A stretch of DNA of 38,434 nucleotides from the NCBI GenBank assembly GCA_020846655.1, contig JADLDL010000191.1:1-38434 (forward strand), written 5' to 3'. Below, one piece after another: positions 15,575-24,791 of this stretch. Source of the DNA: Saprospiraceae bacterium. Its GTDB lineage: Bacteria > Bacteroidota > Bacteroidia > Chitinophagales > Saprospiraceae. The notes under the pieces are model-generated. The model did no database searches, was not told where the DNA came from, and saw nothing but the letters and a program-made list of their open reading frames with translations. Positions within the stretch are counted from its first letter, which is position 1. The number at the start of each line of letters is the position of its first letter. Position numbers and translations under genes: made by a program.

Positions 15575-17803
15575 ATGGCAAAATCCGGCAAATCCGCCTC
15601 CTCTCCCAAATCCGGCAAGCCACAGGCTGCCGCTGTCCCTGTGCGCAAATCTTCCGATCAGCCGCCGACCGACTGGCTCGAGCGCCCCGCGACTAATCCG
15701 GAACAAACACCCCTGTTGCGCAAGTTGTTCTGGGGACTGGCTGCTGCAAGCCTTATCCTGCTGGTGGCCCTGTCGATGGGGAGCGGCATCAATGCGGACG
15801 ACAAGTTTCAGGATGATTACAGCAAAAAACTGGTCAGTTACTACAGCACCTTCGGGCAAGACAGTGCCGCCCTGAACGTGCCGGACGGCAACATGCACCT
15901 CTACGGCGGCTTTTTTGAAATTGTGACCGGCTTTGCCAATAAAGCCCTGGGCCTCGAAGTGACGGACCTGGGCTACCACAACCTCCGCCACGGCGCCAGC
16001 GCCATACTGGGCTGGGTGGCGATCCTGTGCGCGGCACTGCTGGCCCGACTCATTGCCGGCTGGCAGGCGGGCATCATGGCCTTGCTGATCCTGCTCTTGT
16101 CGCCCCGTTTTGTGGGCGATTCGCTGATGAACCCCAAAGACATACCTTTTGCGGCGGGCTATATGATGGCCCTGTACAATATGGCCGCTGTGCTGAACCG
16201 TATGCCCACACCCGGGCGCTGGAATCTGGTGGGCCTGGTGGTCGGCCTGGGCATTGCGCTGGCCGTTCGGGCGGGTGGTTTGTTGCCCTTTGCTTACCTG
16301 GGTATGTTTGCCGGTCTGCACTTTTTGCTGAAAAACGGCGGTTTTCAAGCCTTTTCCAATGCCAAACTCCTGGGCCGCTACGCGGTCGTGACCTTGGGCG
16401 TAGCCGCTGCGGGCTACCTGTTTGCCATCCTGTTCTGGCCCTATGCCCTGCAAAGTCCCTTGAAAAACCCGTTCATCGCCCTGTCCAAATTTGCCGAACT
16501 GGAAGTGCGCATCCGGGTCTTGTTCGATGGCATCAACCTCATGTCGGACAAAACGCCCTGGAACTACCCGGTGAAATGGATGCTCTACACCATTCCGCTG
16601 GCTACCTTGCTGGGCCTGGTGGGCGCCATTGCCTGGCTGCCGCGCCTGGCCCGCCAATACAACCCCCTTTGGGTGTCGATGGTACTGTTTGCCGGCATTT
16701 TCCCGGTGGTGTACATTATTTACAAACACTCCGTCATCCACGACGGCTGGCGCCACTTGACCTTCGCCTACCCGCCGCTGGTTGTGGCGGCAGCCCTGTT
16801 CTGGAACGAACTGGCCCGCTATTTTTCGGCCAAAAAAGTAGCGCAATACGCTGTTTTCGGGGCTATGGGCGCCTTGCTGCTCGACAGCACGGCCTTCATC
16901 GCCACCAACCCGAAATACCCCTACACCTATTTCAATCCCCTCGTCGGGGGCATCAAAGGCGCTTATGGCAAATTTGAAACCGACTACTGGGGCGTGAGCG
17001 TGCGACAAGGCCTGGAGTGGATGGAACAACAAGGTATCCTCAAACCGGACATGCCGGAAACCATCGTGATCGCCACCAATATGTACCATTCGGCCAAACA
17101 ACTCACCGCCAAGTACGGTGACAAGGTGAAGGTGAAATACATGAAATGGGAAAAACGCTGCGACGATGCCTGGGACTATGCCTTGTACCCGACCCGTTTC
17201 CTGGACGGCGCCACGCTGCAACGCGGCCAATGGCCCCCGGCCAACGCCGTACACGTCGTGGAAGCCAGCGGCGTGCCCCTGCTGGCCGTACTGAAAGACA
17301 ACGGCCGCAATTGCACCCTCGGCATGGCCTCCGCCAAACTCGGTGATTGGCCCACAGCGATCAGTTATTTGCAAAAAGAAGTGCAAAACGTGCCCGACAA
17401 CGACCTGGCTTGGGCCACGCTGGCACAAGCCTACCTGAACTCCGACCAATTGGAAGAAGCCAAAAAAGCGGCTGAGAAAGCACTGGAAATCAGTCCCGAC
17501 GACGTGCAGGCCAACAACCTGGTCGGCATGTACTGGCTGCAAAAAGGCGATGCCAACCGCGCAAAAACGCAGTTTGAAACCGCGCTGGACCGCGAGCCCT
17601 CCAATGCCGCCGCCTACTACTACCTGGCGCTCATCGCCCGCAGCCAGGGCGACAACCAGACGGCGCTCAACAACCTGCGCAAAGCCATCGAAACCGCCCC
17701 CAACTTCAAGGCAGCCTACGAACTTTCTGCCCAAATTTACGAAGCGACGGGCAACCCCTCGGCAGCACAACAGTTCCGGGCGGCCCTGTCACAGATCAAA
17801 TAA
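15575..17803 (+). CDS. GT-C glycosyltransferase (PMT/ArnT-like) fused to C-terminal TPRs
   Basis: Start set at ATG 15575 (742 residues), where a Lys/Ser/Pro-rich cytoplasmic tail begins. About ten hydrophobic segments fill residues 50-430, with an early luminal loop carrying acidic residues (NADDKFQDD), as in GT39/GT83 dolichyl- or undecaprenyl-phosphate sugar transferases. LLSPRFVGDSLMNPKD is a typical loop of this group. From about residue 585 to the end are four or five tetratricopeptide repeats (AWATLAQAYLNSDQLEEAKK, AAYYYLALIARSQGDNQTAL). It probably moves a sugar from a lipid carrier onto a protein or glycan. The methyltransferase gene follows after 7 bp. Confidence 0.8.
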   Translation: MAKSGKSASSPKSGKPQAAAVPVRKSSDQPPTDWLERPATNPEQTPLLRKLFWGLAAASLILLVALSMGSGINADDKFQDDYSKKLVSYYSTFGQDSAALNVPDGNMHLYGGFFEIVTGFANKALGLEVTDLGYHNLRHGASAILGWVAILCAALLARLIAGWQAGIMALLILLLSPRFVGDSLMNPKDIPFAAGYMMALYNMAAVLNRMPTPGRWNLVGLVVGLGIALAVRAGGLLPFAYLGMFAGLHFLLKNGGFQAFSNAKLLGRYAVVTLGVAAAGYLFAILFWPYALQSPLKNPFIALSKFAELEVRIRVLFDGINLMSDKTPWNYPVKWMLYTIPLATLLGLVGAIAWLPRLARQYNPLWVSMVLFAGIFPVVYIIYKHSVIHDGWRHLTFAYPPLVVAAALFWNELARYFSAKKVAQYAVFGAMGALLLDSTAFIATNPKYPYTYFNPLVGGIKGAYGKFETDYWGVSVRQGLEWMEQQGILKPDMPETIVIATNMYHSAKQLTAKYGDKVKVKYMKWEKRCDDAWDYALYPTRFLDGATLQRGQWPPANAVHVVEASGVPLLAVLKDNGRNCTLGMASAKLGDWPTAISYLQKEVQNVPDNDLAWATLAQAYLNSDQLEEAKKAAEKALEISPDDVQANNLVGMYWLQKGDANRAKTQFETALDREPSNAAAYYYLALIARSQGDNQTALNNLRKAIETAPNFKAAYELSAQIYEATGNPSAAQQFRAALSQIK

Positions 17804-17810
17804 GCCTGCC

Positions 17811-18629
17811 ATGAACTTCAAATTTCTGTTCCCGACCTTCCGCAACCGCTATCGCTTTGTACGCGGACGCTTGGAACAACTGGCCAGGTTGAAGACCTTC
17901 GAACAGGGCTTGAACCTGGGTACCGGGGAGGGAGACTACGACCGCATGGTGGCTGGCTTTTGCCGCCAACTGACGGCTTGCGACATCAACCCCGACGATA
18001 TTGCCCATGCCCGCGAATTGAACAAAGAAGTGCCCAACCTGCACTACGAAACCAACAATGCCCTGGCCCTCAGTTACCCCGATCGCTCGTTCGATCTGCT
18101 GGTATCCTGCGAAGTGATCGAGCACGTGGGGCAGCCGGAGCAAATGGTGCGGGAAATCGCCCGGGTGTTGCGCCCCGGCGGCTATGCCGTCATGACGTTT
18201 CCGAGCCGGGAATTTCCCTTCACCTACGACCCCGTCAACCGGATCTGGCAATGGCTGCGCAAACCCTCCGACCGCGAATACCTCATTTCGCAGGGCGGAT
18301 ATGCTTTTGGCCACGAATACCTGATCGGCAGCGCCGATTTCAAAGCCTGGGTGCAAGGCGCCGGCCTGGAGTTGGTGGAATTCCAGGGCCTAAGCGGCTA
18401 CCTGGTGGGTTTGCTGGAAATGTACTGGACCGGCATTGCGCAGCGTATTTTTAAAAATAATGCGCAGAACCTCAGAGAGGACATCGCCGGCGTAATGAAA
18501 GTGCGGCCCGCTTCCACCAAAGAGCCGGCGTTGGTTTTTGTGACGGATGGCCTGCTGGCGCTCGACCGTTGGTTGTTTCGCTGGGGCGCCAACAGCGTGG
18601 GCAAAGGAATCGTGCTCCGCAAACCCTAA
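17811..18629 (+). CDS. Class I SAM-dependent methyltransferase
   Basis: Start set at ATG 17811 (272 residues); the longer frame overlaps the upstream gene. SAM-binding motif I is LNLGTGEGDYD (about 31-41), motif II ends in ACDINPDDIAHA, and motif IV/post-I are SFDLLVSCEVIEHVGQPEQMV and ARVLRPGGYAVMTFPS, the Methyltransf_11 pattern. The substrate is not evident. It starts 7 bp after the glycosyltransferase gene, so it may modify the same glycan or lipid-linked sugar (inference). Confidence 0.88.
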   Translation: MNFKFLFPTFRNRYRFVRGRLEQLARLKTFEQGLNLGTGEGDYDRMVAGFCRQLTACDINPDDIAHARELNKEVPNLHYETNNALALSYPDRSFDLLVSCEVIEHVGQPEQMVREIARVLRPGGYAVMTFPSREFPFTYDPVNRIWQWLRKPSDREYLISQGGYAFGHEYLIGSADFKAWVQGAGLELVEFQGLSGYLVGLLEMYWTGIAQRIFKNNAQNLREDIAGVMKVRPASTKEPALVFVTDGLLALDRWLFRWGANSVGKGIVLRKP

Positions 18630-18645
18630 CACATATAGAAAAGTA

Positions 18646-18653
18646 TATCTTTG
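18646..18653 (+). promoter_or_regulatory. -7 box (TATCTTTG) of the carboxylase gene
   Basis: TATCTTTG at 18646-18653, overlapping a TTG at 18651 that opens the longer frame. The real start is therefore ATG 18687, 33 bp downstream. Confidence 0.6.
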
Positions 18654-18686
18654 CTCCGCAGCCCATACCACCTGCTTTTTTCGCCT

Positions 18687-20228
18687 ATGGACCAGAAATT
18701 TGAAGTGCTCCAGTCTAAACTCGCCGAAGCCAAATTGGGCGGCGGCAAGGCCCGCATCGACGCGCAACACAAAAAAGGCAAACTGACTGCCCGCGAGCGG
18801 GTGCATTTTTTGGTGGATGAAGATTCTTTCGAAGAAATCGGCGCCCTGGTGACCCACCGATGCAGCGATTTCGGCATGGCGGAGCAGCAGTTTTTGGGCG
18901 ATGGCGTGGTCACCGGCTACGGCACCATCCACGGCCGGCTGGTGTACGTTTTTGCGCAGGATTTCACGGTGTTCGGCGGTTCTTTGTCCGAAACCCACGC
19001 CGAGAAAATTTGTAAAATCATGGACCTGGCGGTCAAAAACGGCGCGCCGGTGATCGGGCTCAACGACTCGGGCGGCGCCCGCATCCAGGAGGGCGTGAAT
19101 TCCTTGGGCGGCTATGCCGATATTTTTTACCGCAATGTGCAGTCGAGTGGGGTAGTGCCCCAAATATCAGCCATCATGGGCCCCTGCGCCGGCGGCGCGG
19201 TGTACAGCCCAGCCATGACCGATTTTATCGTCATGGTGGAAGGTTCTTCCTACATGTTTGTGACCGGCCCCAACGTGGTGAAAACCGTGACCAACGAGGA
19301 GGTGAGTTCGGAGGAACTGGGTGGCGCCAGCACGCACGCCTCGAAATCGGGCGTAACCCACCTGGTGGCCGCCAACGACGTGGATTGCATGGACAAAATC
19401 AAACGCCTGCTCAGTTATATTCCACAGAATTGCGAAGACAAGGTGCCGCAGTTGCCCTACACCCTGGGCGACGAATACCGCGACGCACTCAACACCATCA
19501 TTCCGGACAACGCCAACCAGCCTTACGACATCAAGGAAGTGATTGCCGGCATCGTGGACGAGGCTTCGTTTTTTGAAATTCACGAGAGTTACGCCGAAAA
19601 TATCGTCGTGGGGTTTGCCCGCCTGGCCGGCCGCAGCATCGGCATTGTGGCCAACCAGCCCATGAACCTGGCCGGCGTACTGGACGTCAATTCTTCCAAA
19701 AAAGGCGCGCGCTTCGTGCGGTTTTGCGACTGTTTCAATATTCCCCTGCTGGTGCTCGAAGACGTGCCCGGCTTTTTGCCCGGTACCGACCAGGAATGGA
19801 ACGCCATCATCACCAACGGCGCCAAGTTGTTGTACGCGTTTTCTGAAGCCACTGTGCCGCGCGTGACGGTGATCACCCGCAAAGCCTACGGCGGCGCCTA
19901 CGACGTGATGAACTCCAAGCACATCGGCGCCGACATGAACTTTGCCTGGCCCAGCGCCGAGATTGCCGTGATGGGCGCCAAAGGTGCGTCTGAAATCATT
20001 TTCAAAAAAGAAATCGACGCAGCAGCCGACCCGGCAGCCAAACTCAGCGAAAAAGAACGCGAATACGCCGACACCTTTGCCAACCCCTACCGCGCAGCGG
20101 CCCGGGGCTTCATCGATGAGGTCATTCAGCCCGCCGAAACCCGCCGGAAACTGATCAAGGCGTTTGCCATGCTGGAGCACAAGGCGGTGGCCCGGCCGAA
20201 ACGGAAGCACGGGAACGTGCCGTTGTAG
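18687..20228 (+). CDS. Acyl-CoA carboxylase beta (carboxyltransferase) subunit, propionyl-CoA carboxylase type
   Basis: Start set at ATG 18687 (513 residues, the normal length). Transfers carboxyl from biotin to an acyl-CoA, most likely propionyl-CoA to methylmalonyl-CoA. Both crotonase-like halves are present: [13 protein letters not shown] and [16 protein letters not shown] in the N-terminal half (oxyanion-hole glycines), and [30 protein letters not shown] and [11 protein letters not shown] in the C-terminal half. The biotin carboxylase and carrier subunits are not nearby, so they must be encoded elsewhere. Substrate choice within the PccB group is not fixed by sequence alone. Convergent with the next gene at a 9-bp gap. 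Confidence 0.93.
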   Translation: MDQKFEVLQSKLAEAKLGGGKARIDAQHKKGKLTARERVHFLVDEDSFEEIGALVTHRCSDFGMAEQQFLGDGVVTGYGTIHGRLVYVFAQDFTVFGGSLSETHAEKICKIMDLAVKNGAPVIGLNDSGGARIQEGVNSLGGYADIFYRNVQSSGVVPQISAIMGPCAGGAVYSPAMTDFIVMVEGSSYMFVTGPNVVKTVTNEEVSSEELGGASTHASKSGVTHLVAANDVDCMDKIKRLLSYIPQNCEDKVPQLPYTLGDEYRDALNTIIPDNANQPYDIKEVIAGIVDEASFFEIHESYAENIVVGFARLAGRSIGIVANQPMNLAGVLDVNSSKKGARFVRFCDCFNIPLLVLEDVPGFLPGTDQEWNAIITNGAKLLYAFSEATVPRVTVITRKAYGGAYDVMNSKHIGADMNFAWPSAEIAVMGAKGASEIIFKKEIDAAADPAAKLSEKEREYADTFANPYRAAARGFIDEVIQPAETRRKLIKAFAMLEHKAVARPKRKHGNVPL

Positions 20229-20237
20229 GTAGGCGCA

Positions 20238-21428
20238 TTACTCTCCTTCCGCCACCACGTGCCCCACAAACTGCGCCCCGTTGTCGATGATGCGTTGCGG
20301 ACTGCGCCGAAAGCCCAGGCCGCAGGCCTCGTAAGCAAAAAACACACCGGCCTGGTAGTACTGCCCCTCGGCGTCGCGGGCCAGTTCGGCCAGGGCCTGG
20401 TAGACCGAGCGCTGGTCGCCGTATTCGCCCAGGCGGACCTCCACCGGCACGCCTTCGCCGTCGTGAATCGACACGTTGCTGCCCTCGCGGCCAAAAAAGA
20501 CCTTTTGCACAAATGGAAAATGCATCCGCCCGACCGGCTCTTCCAGCGTGGCCTCCAGGAGGAGGGGATCGTCGGGAAACAAATCCCAGAGGTATTTCAG
20601 GATGCCTTTCGACTGGAACAGCATCGTGTAGGCCGGGTTGAGCACCACGGCCAGGTCGTCCCGAACGATTTGGGTGAGCATCCGGCAGAGTTGGGGCTCG
20701 TCGAGGGCGATGTATTCCCAGGGCACGAGTTTGAACCAAAAGGGAAAATTCAGGGGCTCGCCATCGACGCCGGGGGCAAAAATGCCCGTGCTTTCCGAAA
20801 AAATCACCTCGTCGATATAGGCGAATTCGGTTTCGAAACCGGCTTCCCGGGCGGCCTCCCGAAGCAGCGACACGTTGTTGTCGTCTTCGGGCGCGCCGCG
20901 CAGGGTGGAGAACAAAATGGCTGCTTCGCGGTCTGGATTCAGGGTTTTTAGCCGCTTAAAATTGTCGGTGAGGGCTTCGAACACGAAGTTGAACTGGGCC
21001 TCGTCCGGGATGTTGTTGGCTTTCAGTTGGGCCCATTGGATCAGTGCCGTTTCGGGCAGCGAGGTGGGCGTATCGGCGTTGAATTCGATGAGTTTGATGG
21101 GCAGCCTGTCGATGCCGCCGGCGAAATCGAAGCGGCCGAAGAGGTGCAGTTGACGGTCGTCTTCCCAACTCAGGCGGATGATTTCGTGCAAATTGGCGGG
21201 TATGCCGAGTTTGTCGAGCAACTTGTGGCGCAGGGCGTACTCGCCGGCTTGCACGAACATTTCGTAGAGTCGGTTGCCGGCGGCATAGTAGGCTTCGCGC
21301 TCGGCAGCCGTTATTTTCACCATGTCGGTTGTCAAATAATCCTGCGCCTCTTCGGAGATAAAGTAATCCCAGCCCAGTTCGGTGAAGACACTGTTGGGCA
21401 ATTGTGCGGTTTGCTGTTTTGGTATCAT
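20238..21428 (-). CDS. Glutathionylspermidine synthase family ATP-grasp protein
   Basis: Start set at ATG 21428 (396 residues); the longer frame has a low-complexity Ala-rich lead that is antisense to the lipoprotein gene. It matches the GSP_synth family: LIEFNADTPTSLPETA (substrate/Mg site), VGRMHFPFVQKVFFGREGSNV, and the C-terminal YYQAGVFFAYEACGLGFRRS ... GAQFVGHVV. These proteins resemble the synthetase half of Gsp synthetase/amidase, but stand-alone members such as YgiC have no confirmed glutathionylspermidine activity. It sits 68 bp after a secreted lipoprotein gene, an arrangement like ygiB-ygiC in enterobacteria. Confidence 0.85.
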   Translation of the reverse strand: MIPKQQTAQLPNSVFTELGWDYFISEEAQDYLTTDMVKITAAEREAYYAAGNRLYEMFVQAGEYALRHKLLDKLGIPANLHEIIRLSWEDDRQLHLFGRFDFAGGIDRLPIKLIEFNADTPTSLPETALIQWAQLKANNIPDEAQFNFVFEALTDNFKRLKTLNPDREAAILFSTLRGAPEDDNNVSLLREAAREAGFETEFAYIDEVIFSESTGIFAPGVDGEPLNFPFWFKLVPWEYIALDEPQLCRMLTQIVRDDLAVVLNPAYTMLFQSKGILKYLWDLFPDDPLLLEATLEEPVGRMHFPFVQKVFFGREGSNVSIHDGEGVPVEVRLGEYGDQRSVYQALAELARDAEGQYYQAGVFFAYEACGLGFRRSPQRIIDNGAQFVGHVVAEGE

Positions 21429-21495
21429 ACAATACGGAAATCCGTAGGAAAGTGGTTGGAAATGAATGTTTTGAAAATAAACGGGGCGCCTGCCT

Positions 21496-22119
21496 TTACC
21501 CGCCGCTACGGCCCCGGCCGCTGCCACCGAAGAAGCCGCTGCGCCCGCTGACCGGGCGCATGGTGGTACGGGAAACGGCAGTGCGGCGAAGTTCCTGTCC
21601 GACCCGGCTGCCGCTGGTGTAGCCGGTGCTGCCGCCGGCACGGGCCTGGTCGCGGTACACGTAGGGTTGGACGGGGCTGTTGAAACTGCGGCCCATCATG
21701 TAGCCCATAGCGCCCCACCAAAGCACGTGGCCCATGCCGTGGTGGTGGTAGTGCTGCTGCTGGCCCGGCGGCGGTTGCACCTGTGCCAGCGTATCTTGCG
21801 GCTGCACAAAACGCCGGGCCTGGTCGAGCGTCAGGGTTTCGGTGCTGCCGTCGAGTCGTTTGATAATGACCCGGGAGGAGTCTTTGGAGCCGGTCACTTG
21901 TTCGTCGACAATTGAAAACTGCCCGGCTTCGGTCTCTTCCAGCGTCGTGATAACGCCTTTGGTGGCTTCGTAGGTGGTTACTTCTTCCCAATCTTCGCCG
22001 TTGTTGCTGCCACAACCGGCCTGGCCGCCGAGCATCAGCGCTACGGCCACGTAAATACTGCCGCGTTTGATCCGGCGGCGCCAGGTAGAATCGGTACTGA
22101 AGTTTTTAAACGGTGTCAT
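21496..22119 (-). CDS. Lipoprotein with His/Gln-rich and Gly/Arg/Ser-rich tail (YgiB-like position)
   Basis: Start set at ATG 22119 (207 residues). After a basic lead (WRRRIKRGS) comes a lipoprotein signal with GGQAGC as the lipobox (Cys near residue 37). The middle has VTTYEATKGVITTLEETEAGQFSIVDEQ. The C-terminal third is low complexity: a Gln/His run near residue 120 (QQQHYHHHGMGH), WWGAMGYMMGRSF, then Gly/Arg/Ser-rich (RSGFFGGSGRGRSGG). The size, lipobox, Gly-rich end and the GSP-synthase neighbour recall the YgiB/UPF0441 family. The His-rich part could bind metal (inference). Confidence 0.72.
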   Translation of the reverse strand: MTPFKNFSTDSTWRRRIKRGSIYVAVALMLGGQAGCGSNNGEDWEEVTTYEATKGVITTLEETEAGQFSIVDEQVTGSKDSSRVIIKRLDGSTETLTLDQARRFVQPQDTLAQVQPPPGQQQHYHHHGMGHVLWWGAMGYMMGRSFNSPVQPYVYRDQARAGGSTGYTSGSRVGQELRRTAVSRTTMRPVSGRSGFFGGSGRGRSGG

Positions 22120-22345
22120 CGTGTTGGTTTGCAAAAATGAAAGTAGGATGGGGCAAAGGTGTAGGCGGAAGGTACCCGAAAGCAAGGGGCAGGCGGATTA
22201 CTTTCGATAAGCCCGGATGGAATGCCGATGAAAATCCGGCGAATCTGGATGGAACAGGCGCTGTGGATACGTTGAAACAAAACTCTTTCCTGATCTTTGC
22301 GCGCTCAACCCTGGCCTCAGCCGGCCGACTCAACGCGATTTACCC

Positions 22346-22927
22346 ATGTCCATACTCGTATTTGCCACCAACAACGCCCACAAAGCCCGCGAAATCGAAC
22401 AAATCCTGGGCGGCGCCTACCAGGTCAGGACCCTGAAAGACATCGGTTGCCACGAAGACATTGAAGAAACGGAAGACACACTCGAAGGCAATGCTTTGCT
22501 GAAAGCCCGCTACGTGAAAAAACACTACGGCTTTGATTGTTTTTCGGAAGATACGGGCCTCGAAGTGGACGCGCTCGGCGGCGGGCCGGGGGTGCATACG
22601 GCCCGCTATGCCGGCGAAGCCAAAGATCCGGAGGCCAATATCGCCCTGCTGCTCCACAACCTGGAAGACAAAGCCAGCCGGCGGGCGCAGTTTCGGACGG
22701 TGATTGCCTTGTCGATGGGCGAGCAGGAAATCCTGCTGGAAGGCATTTGTCCGGGCCAAATTGCTGCTGAAAAAAAAGGCCAGGGCGGCTGGGGCTACGA
22801 TCCGGTTTTTATGCCGGATGGCTACGAACAGACCTTTGCCGAATTGGGCGAAGCCATCAAAAATACAATCAGCCACCGGGCCTTGGCGACGGAAAAGTTG
22901 CGCCAGTGGCTGGCCGGGCAGGGCTGA
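22346..22927 (+). CDS. rdgB: XTP/dITP diphosphatase (non-canonical purine NTP pyrophosphatase)
   Basis: Hydrolyses dITP, dHAPTP and XTP to monophosphates, cleaning the nucleotide pool. The 193-residue length is normal. Motifs: FATNNAHKAREIEQIL at the N-terminus (substrate-binding TxNxxK-like; here TNNAHK), SEDTGLEVDALGGGPGVHTARYAG with the catalytic Asp, and GWGYDPVFMPDGY plus SHRALA near the C-terminus. The start at ATG 22346 gives the standard N-terminus. Convergent with the histidine kinase gene. Confidence 0.95.
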   Translation: MSILVFATNNAHKAREIEQILGGAYQVRTLKDIGCHEDIEETEDTLEGNALLKARYVKKHYGFDCFSEDTGLEVDALGGGPGVHTARYAGEAKDPEANIALLLHNLEDKASRRAQFRTVIALSMGEQEILLEGICPGQIAAEKKGQGGWGYDPVFMPDGYEQTFAELGEAIKNTISHRALATEKLRQWLAGQG

Positions 22928-22940
22928 AGCGGCGGGGGCC

Positions 22941-23999
22941 TCAGGCTTTTTCCAGCGTCAGGCCGAAGGTAGAGCCCTGGCCGGGGTTGCTGCGCACGTT
23001 GATCGTTTGTTTGTGGGCTTCCATGATGTGTTTGACGATGGCGAGTCCCAGGCCGGTGCCGCCGGCGTCGCGGGAGCGGCTTTTGTCGGCCCGGAAAAAG
23101 CGGTCGAACACGTGCGGCAAATGTTCGGGCTGGATACCGAGTCCGTTGTCGCTGACCTCCAGCAGGAGGTAGGATTCCATGTCGTAAAAACTGACCTTCG
23201 TGACGCCGCCTTCGCGGCCGTATTTGATCGAGTTGTGCACGAGGTTGACGAGCACCTGCCGGATGCTTTCCTTGTCGGCGCGGATGCGGAAATGCTGGTT
23301 GGCGCCTTCTTTGTACGACAGCCGGATGTTGCGTTCGCGGGCTTTCATTTCCAGGTCGGAGTACACGTCGTCGGTCAGGTCCCGGATATCGAACTCGCGC
23401 AGGTCGAGCACCATTTGCCCGGCTTCGAGTTTGTTGATGGTTTCGAGGTCTTCGACGATGGCCTGGAGGCGGTCTACGTTTTTCGCGGCGCGCTGTAGGT
23501 ATTTCAGGTTGACATCGGGGTCGTTGATGGCGCCGTCGAGCAGGGTGTGCACAAAGCCCTGGATATTAAAAATGGGTGTTTTAAGTTCGTGGGAGACGTC
23601 GCCGATGAATTGGCGGCGGTAGTTGGCCAGTTTCTCGCGCTCGTCGAGTTCGTGGTTGTATTTTTCCGCCCATTGGTCCACCTCCTGTTCCACTTCGCCG
23701 AGGATGTCTTTGTTCATCCGGATTTTATCGGCTTTGAAATCGGGCGCCAGTTTGTGGCGGTGGATGACCTTGTAGATCAGTTTGATTTTCCGGAAAATGT
23801 AATAGCGGACGAAGTAGAAATTGGCCAGAAAATCGGCGCCATAGATCACGACGAACAAACAGAACAGGCCCAGGGGCGAAATGCTGAGCAGGCCCAGGGC
23901 GCCGAGCAGGTACACCGCCAACGTAATGGTGGCGCCGGACGTGAAGGCGGCGAGCAGGGAAAGTTGGAGCGGGGTTTGGTTCTTGAACATAGGTGCCAT
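22941..23999 (-). CDS. Membrane sensor histidine kinase (PhoR-like)
   Basis: A 352-residue kinase. Two membrane helices (about 13-38 and 40-66) with almost no periplasmic loop between them, as in sensors that read an internal or membrane signal such as a phosphate-transporter state. A linker helix follows, then HisKA with the phospho-acceptor His137 in DVSHELKTP, and the HATPase domain with N box (NLVHNSIKYG), G1 (VSDNGLGI), F (VFDRFFRAD) and G2 (GGTGLGLAIVKH). It is the partner of the response regulator 43 bp upstream. The PhoR label rests on domain layout and pairing; the signal is not proven. Confidence 0.92.
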   Translation of the reverse strand: MAPMFKNQTPLQLSLLAAFTSGATITLAVYLLGALGLLSISPLGLFCLFVVIYGADFLANFYFVRYYIFRKIKLIYKVIHRHKLAPDFKADKIRMNKDILGEVEQEVDQWAEKYNHELDEREKLANYRRQFIGDVSHELKTPIFNIQGFVHTLLDGAINDPDVNLKYLQRAAKNVDRLQAIVEDLETINKLEAGQMVLDLREFDIRDLTDDVYSDLEMKARERNIRLSYKEGANQHFRIRADKESIRQVLVNLVHNSIKYGREGGVTKVSFYDMESYLLLEVSDNGLGIQPEHLPHVFDRFFRADKSRSRDAGGTGLGLAIVKHIMEAHKQTINVRSNPGQGSTFGLTLEKA

Positions 24000-24042
24000 A
24001 GGCTAGGAATCGACGGCAAAGATCAGGTCAAAACGGGAGCTG

Positions 24043-24738
24043 TCAAAATTCAAATTTATAGCCGATCCCTTTCATCGTTTTGATGTATTCCTCGCCCAGG
24101 CGTTCGCGCAGTTTGCGGATGTGTACGTCGATGGTTCGGTTGCCGACGATGACGTCGCTACCCCAGATTTTATCAAAAATTTCTTCGCGGGTAAACACCC
24201 GGCCGGGTTTGGAAGCCAGCAGCCAGAGGATTTCAAATTCTTTCCGGGGCAGTTCGATCGCTTGTTCGCCCCTGAACACCAGCACTTTGTGCTTATCAAT
24301 GACCAAGTCGTGCACCCGGATGGCTTCTTCGTCGTCCTGTTCGAATTGGGCGCGGCGCAGCAGGGCATTGATGCGGCTGATGAGCACGCGGGGTTTGATG
24401 GGCTTGGTGATGTAGTCGTCGCCGCCCATATCGAGGGCGGTGATTTGGGAAAAATCCTCGTCGCGGGCAGTCAGGAACGCGATGGGCGTGTGTTTGAACT
24501 CCTTTTTTTGCCGGAGCAGCCGGCAGGTTTCCACGCCGTCGAGTTCGGGCATCATGATATCGAGCACGATCAGGTGGGGTTGTTGCTGGTCGGCGACCAC
24601 GAGGGCATGTTTGCCATCGTTGGCGGTGACAACTTCATACCCTTCTTTGCGCAGGTTGTATTGCAGAAACTCCAGGATATCCGGCTCGTCATCCACAATC
24701 AAAATTTTCTTTGCCGGTTGGTTCTCCTTCATAGTCAT
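24043..24738 (-). CDS. OmpR/PhoB-family response regulator
   Basis: A 231-residue two-domain regulator. Receiver domain: acidic pair in LIVDDEPD, phosphorylated Asp60 in LIVLDIMMP, and Lys112 in DYITKPIKPR. The C-terminal winged helix (about 135-231) has ELPRKEFEILWLLASKPGRVFTREEIFDKIWG and RTIDVHIRKLRERLG, the DNA-recognition region of the OmpR class. It lies first in an operon with the kinase. Its promoter has a consensus -33/-7 pair and, just upstream, a pair of 7-bp direct repeats that look like a site for this protein family. Start at 24738 or the ATG two codons later. Confidence 0.94.
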   Translation of the reverse strand: MTMKENQPAKKILIVDDEPDILEFLQYNLRKEGYEVVTANDGKHALVVADQQQPHLIVLDIMMPELDGVETCRLLRQKKEFKHTPIAFLTARDEDFSQITALDMGGDDYITKPIKPRVLISRINALLRRAQFEQDDEEAIRVHDLVIDKHKVLVFRGEQAIELPRKEFEILWLLASKPGRVFTREEIFDKIWGSDVIVGNRTIDVHIRKLRERLGEEYIKTMKGIGYKFEF

Positions 24739-24748
24739 TTATTTAAGG

Positions 24749-24778
24749 CAAAGGTAGAAAGCGCTGGGGCAGTGGCAA
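24749..24778 (-). promoter_or_regulatory. Promoter of the response regulator-kinase operon
   Basis: On the minus strand, -33 TTG at 24778-24776, a 19-bp spacer, and -7 TACCTTTG at 24756-24749, 10 bp before the start codon. A near-consensus Bacteroidota promoter with a very short leader. Confidence 0.7.
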
Positions 24779-24791
24779 GTAGGGGAAGGGT

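Noticed and set aside
15542-17770. 742-codon open frame on the minus strand
   Set aside because: Lies opposite the glycosyltransferase/TPR gene; composition is His/Gln/Gly-rich with no domain, typical of an antisense shadow in GC-rich DNA.
18687-20228. Methylmalonyl-CoA decarboxylase or glutaconyl-CoA decarboxylase subunit
   Set aside because: The same fold serves these enzymes, but no decarboxylase membrane subunits are adjacent; propionyl-CoA carboxylase type is the simpler reading.
22941-24738. Calling the two-component genes phoR and phoB outright
   Set aside because: Domain layout and the direct repeats fit, but no pst or phosphatase genes are nearby, so symbols were left empty.
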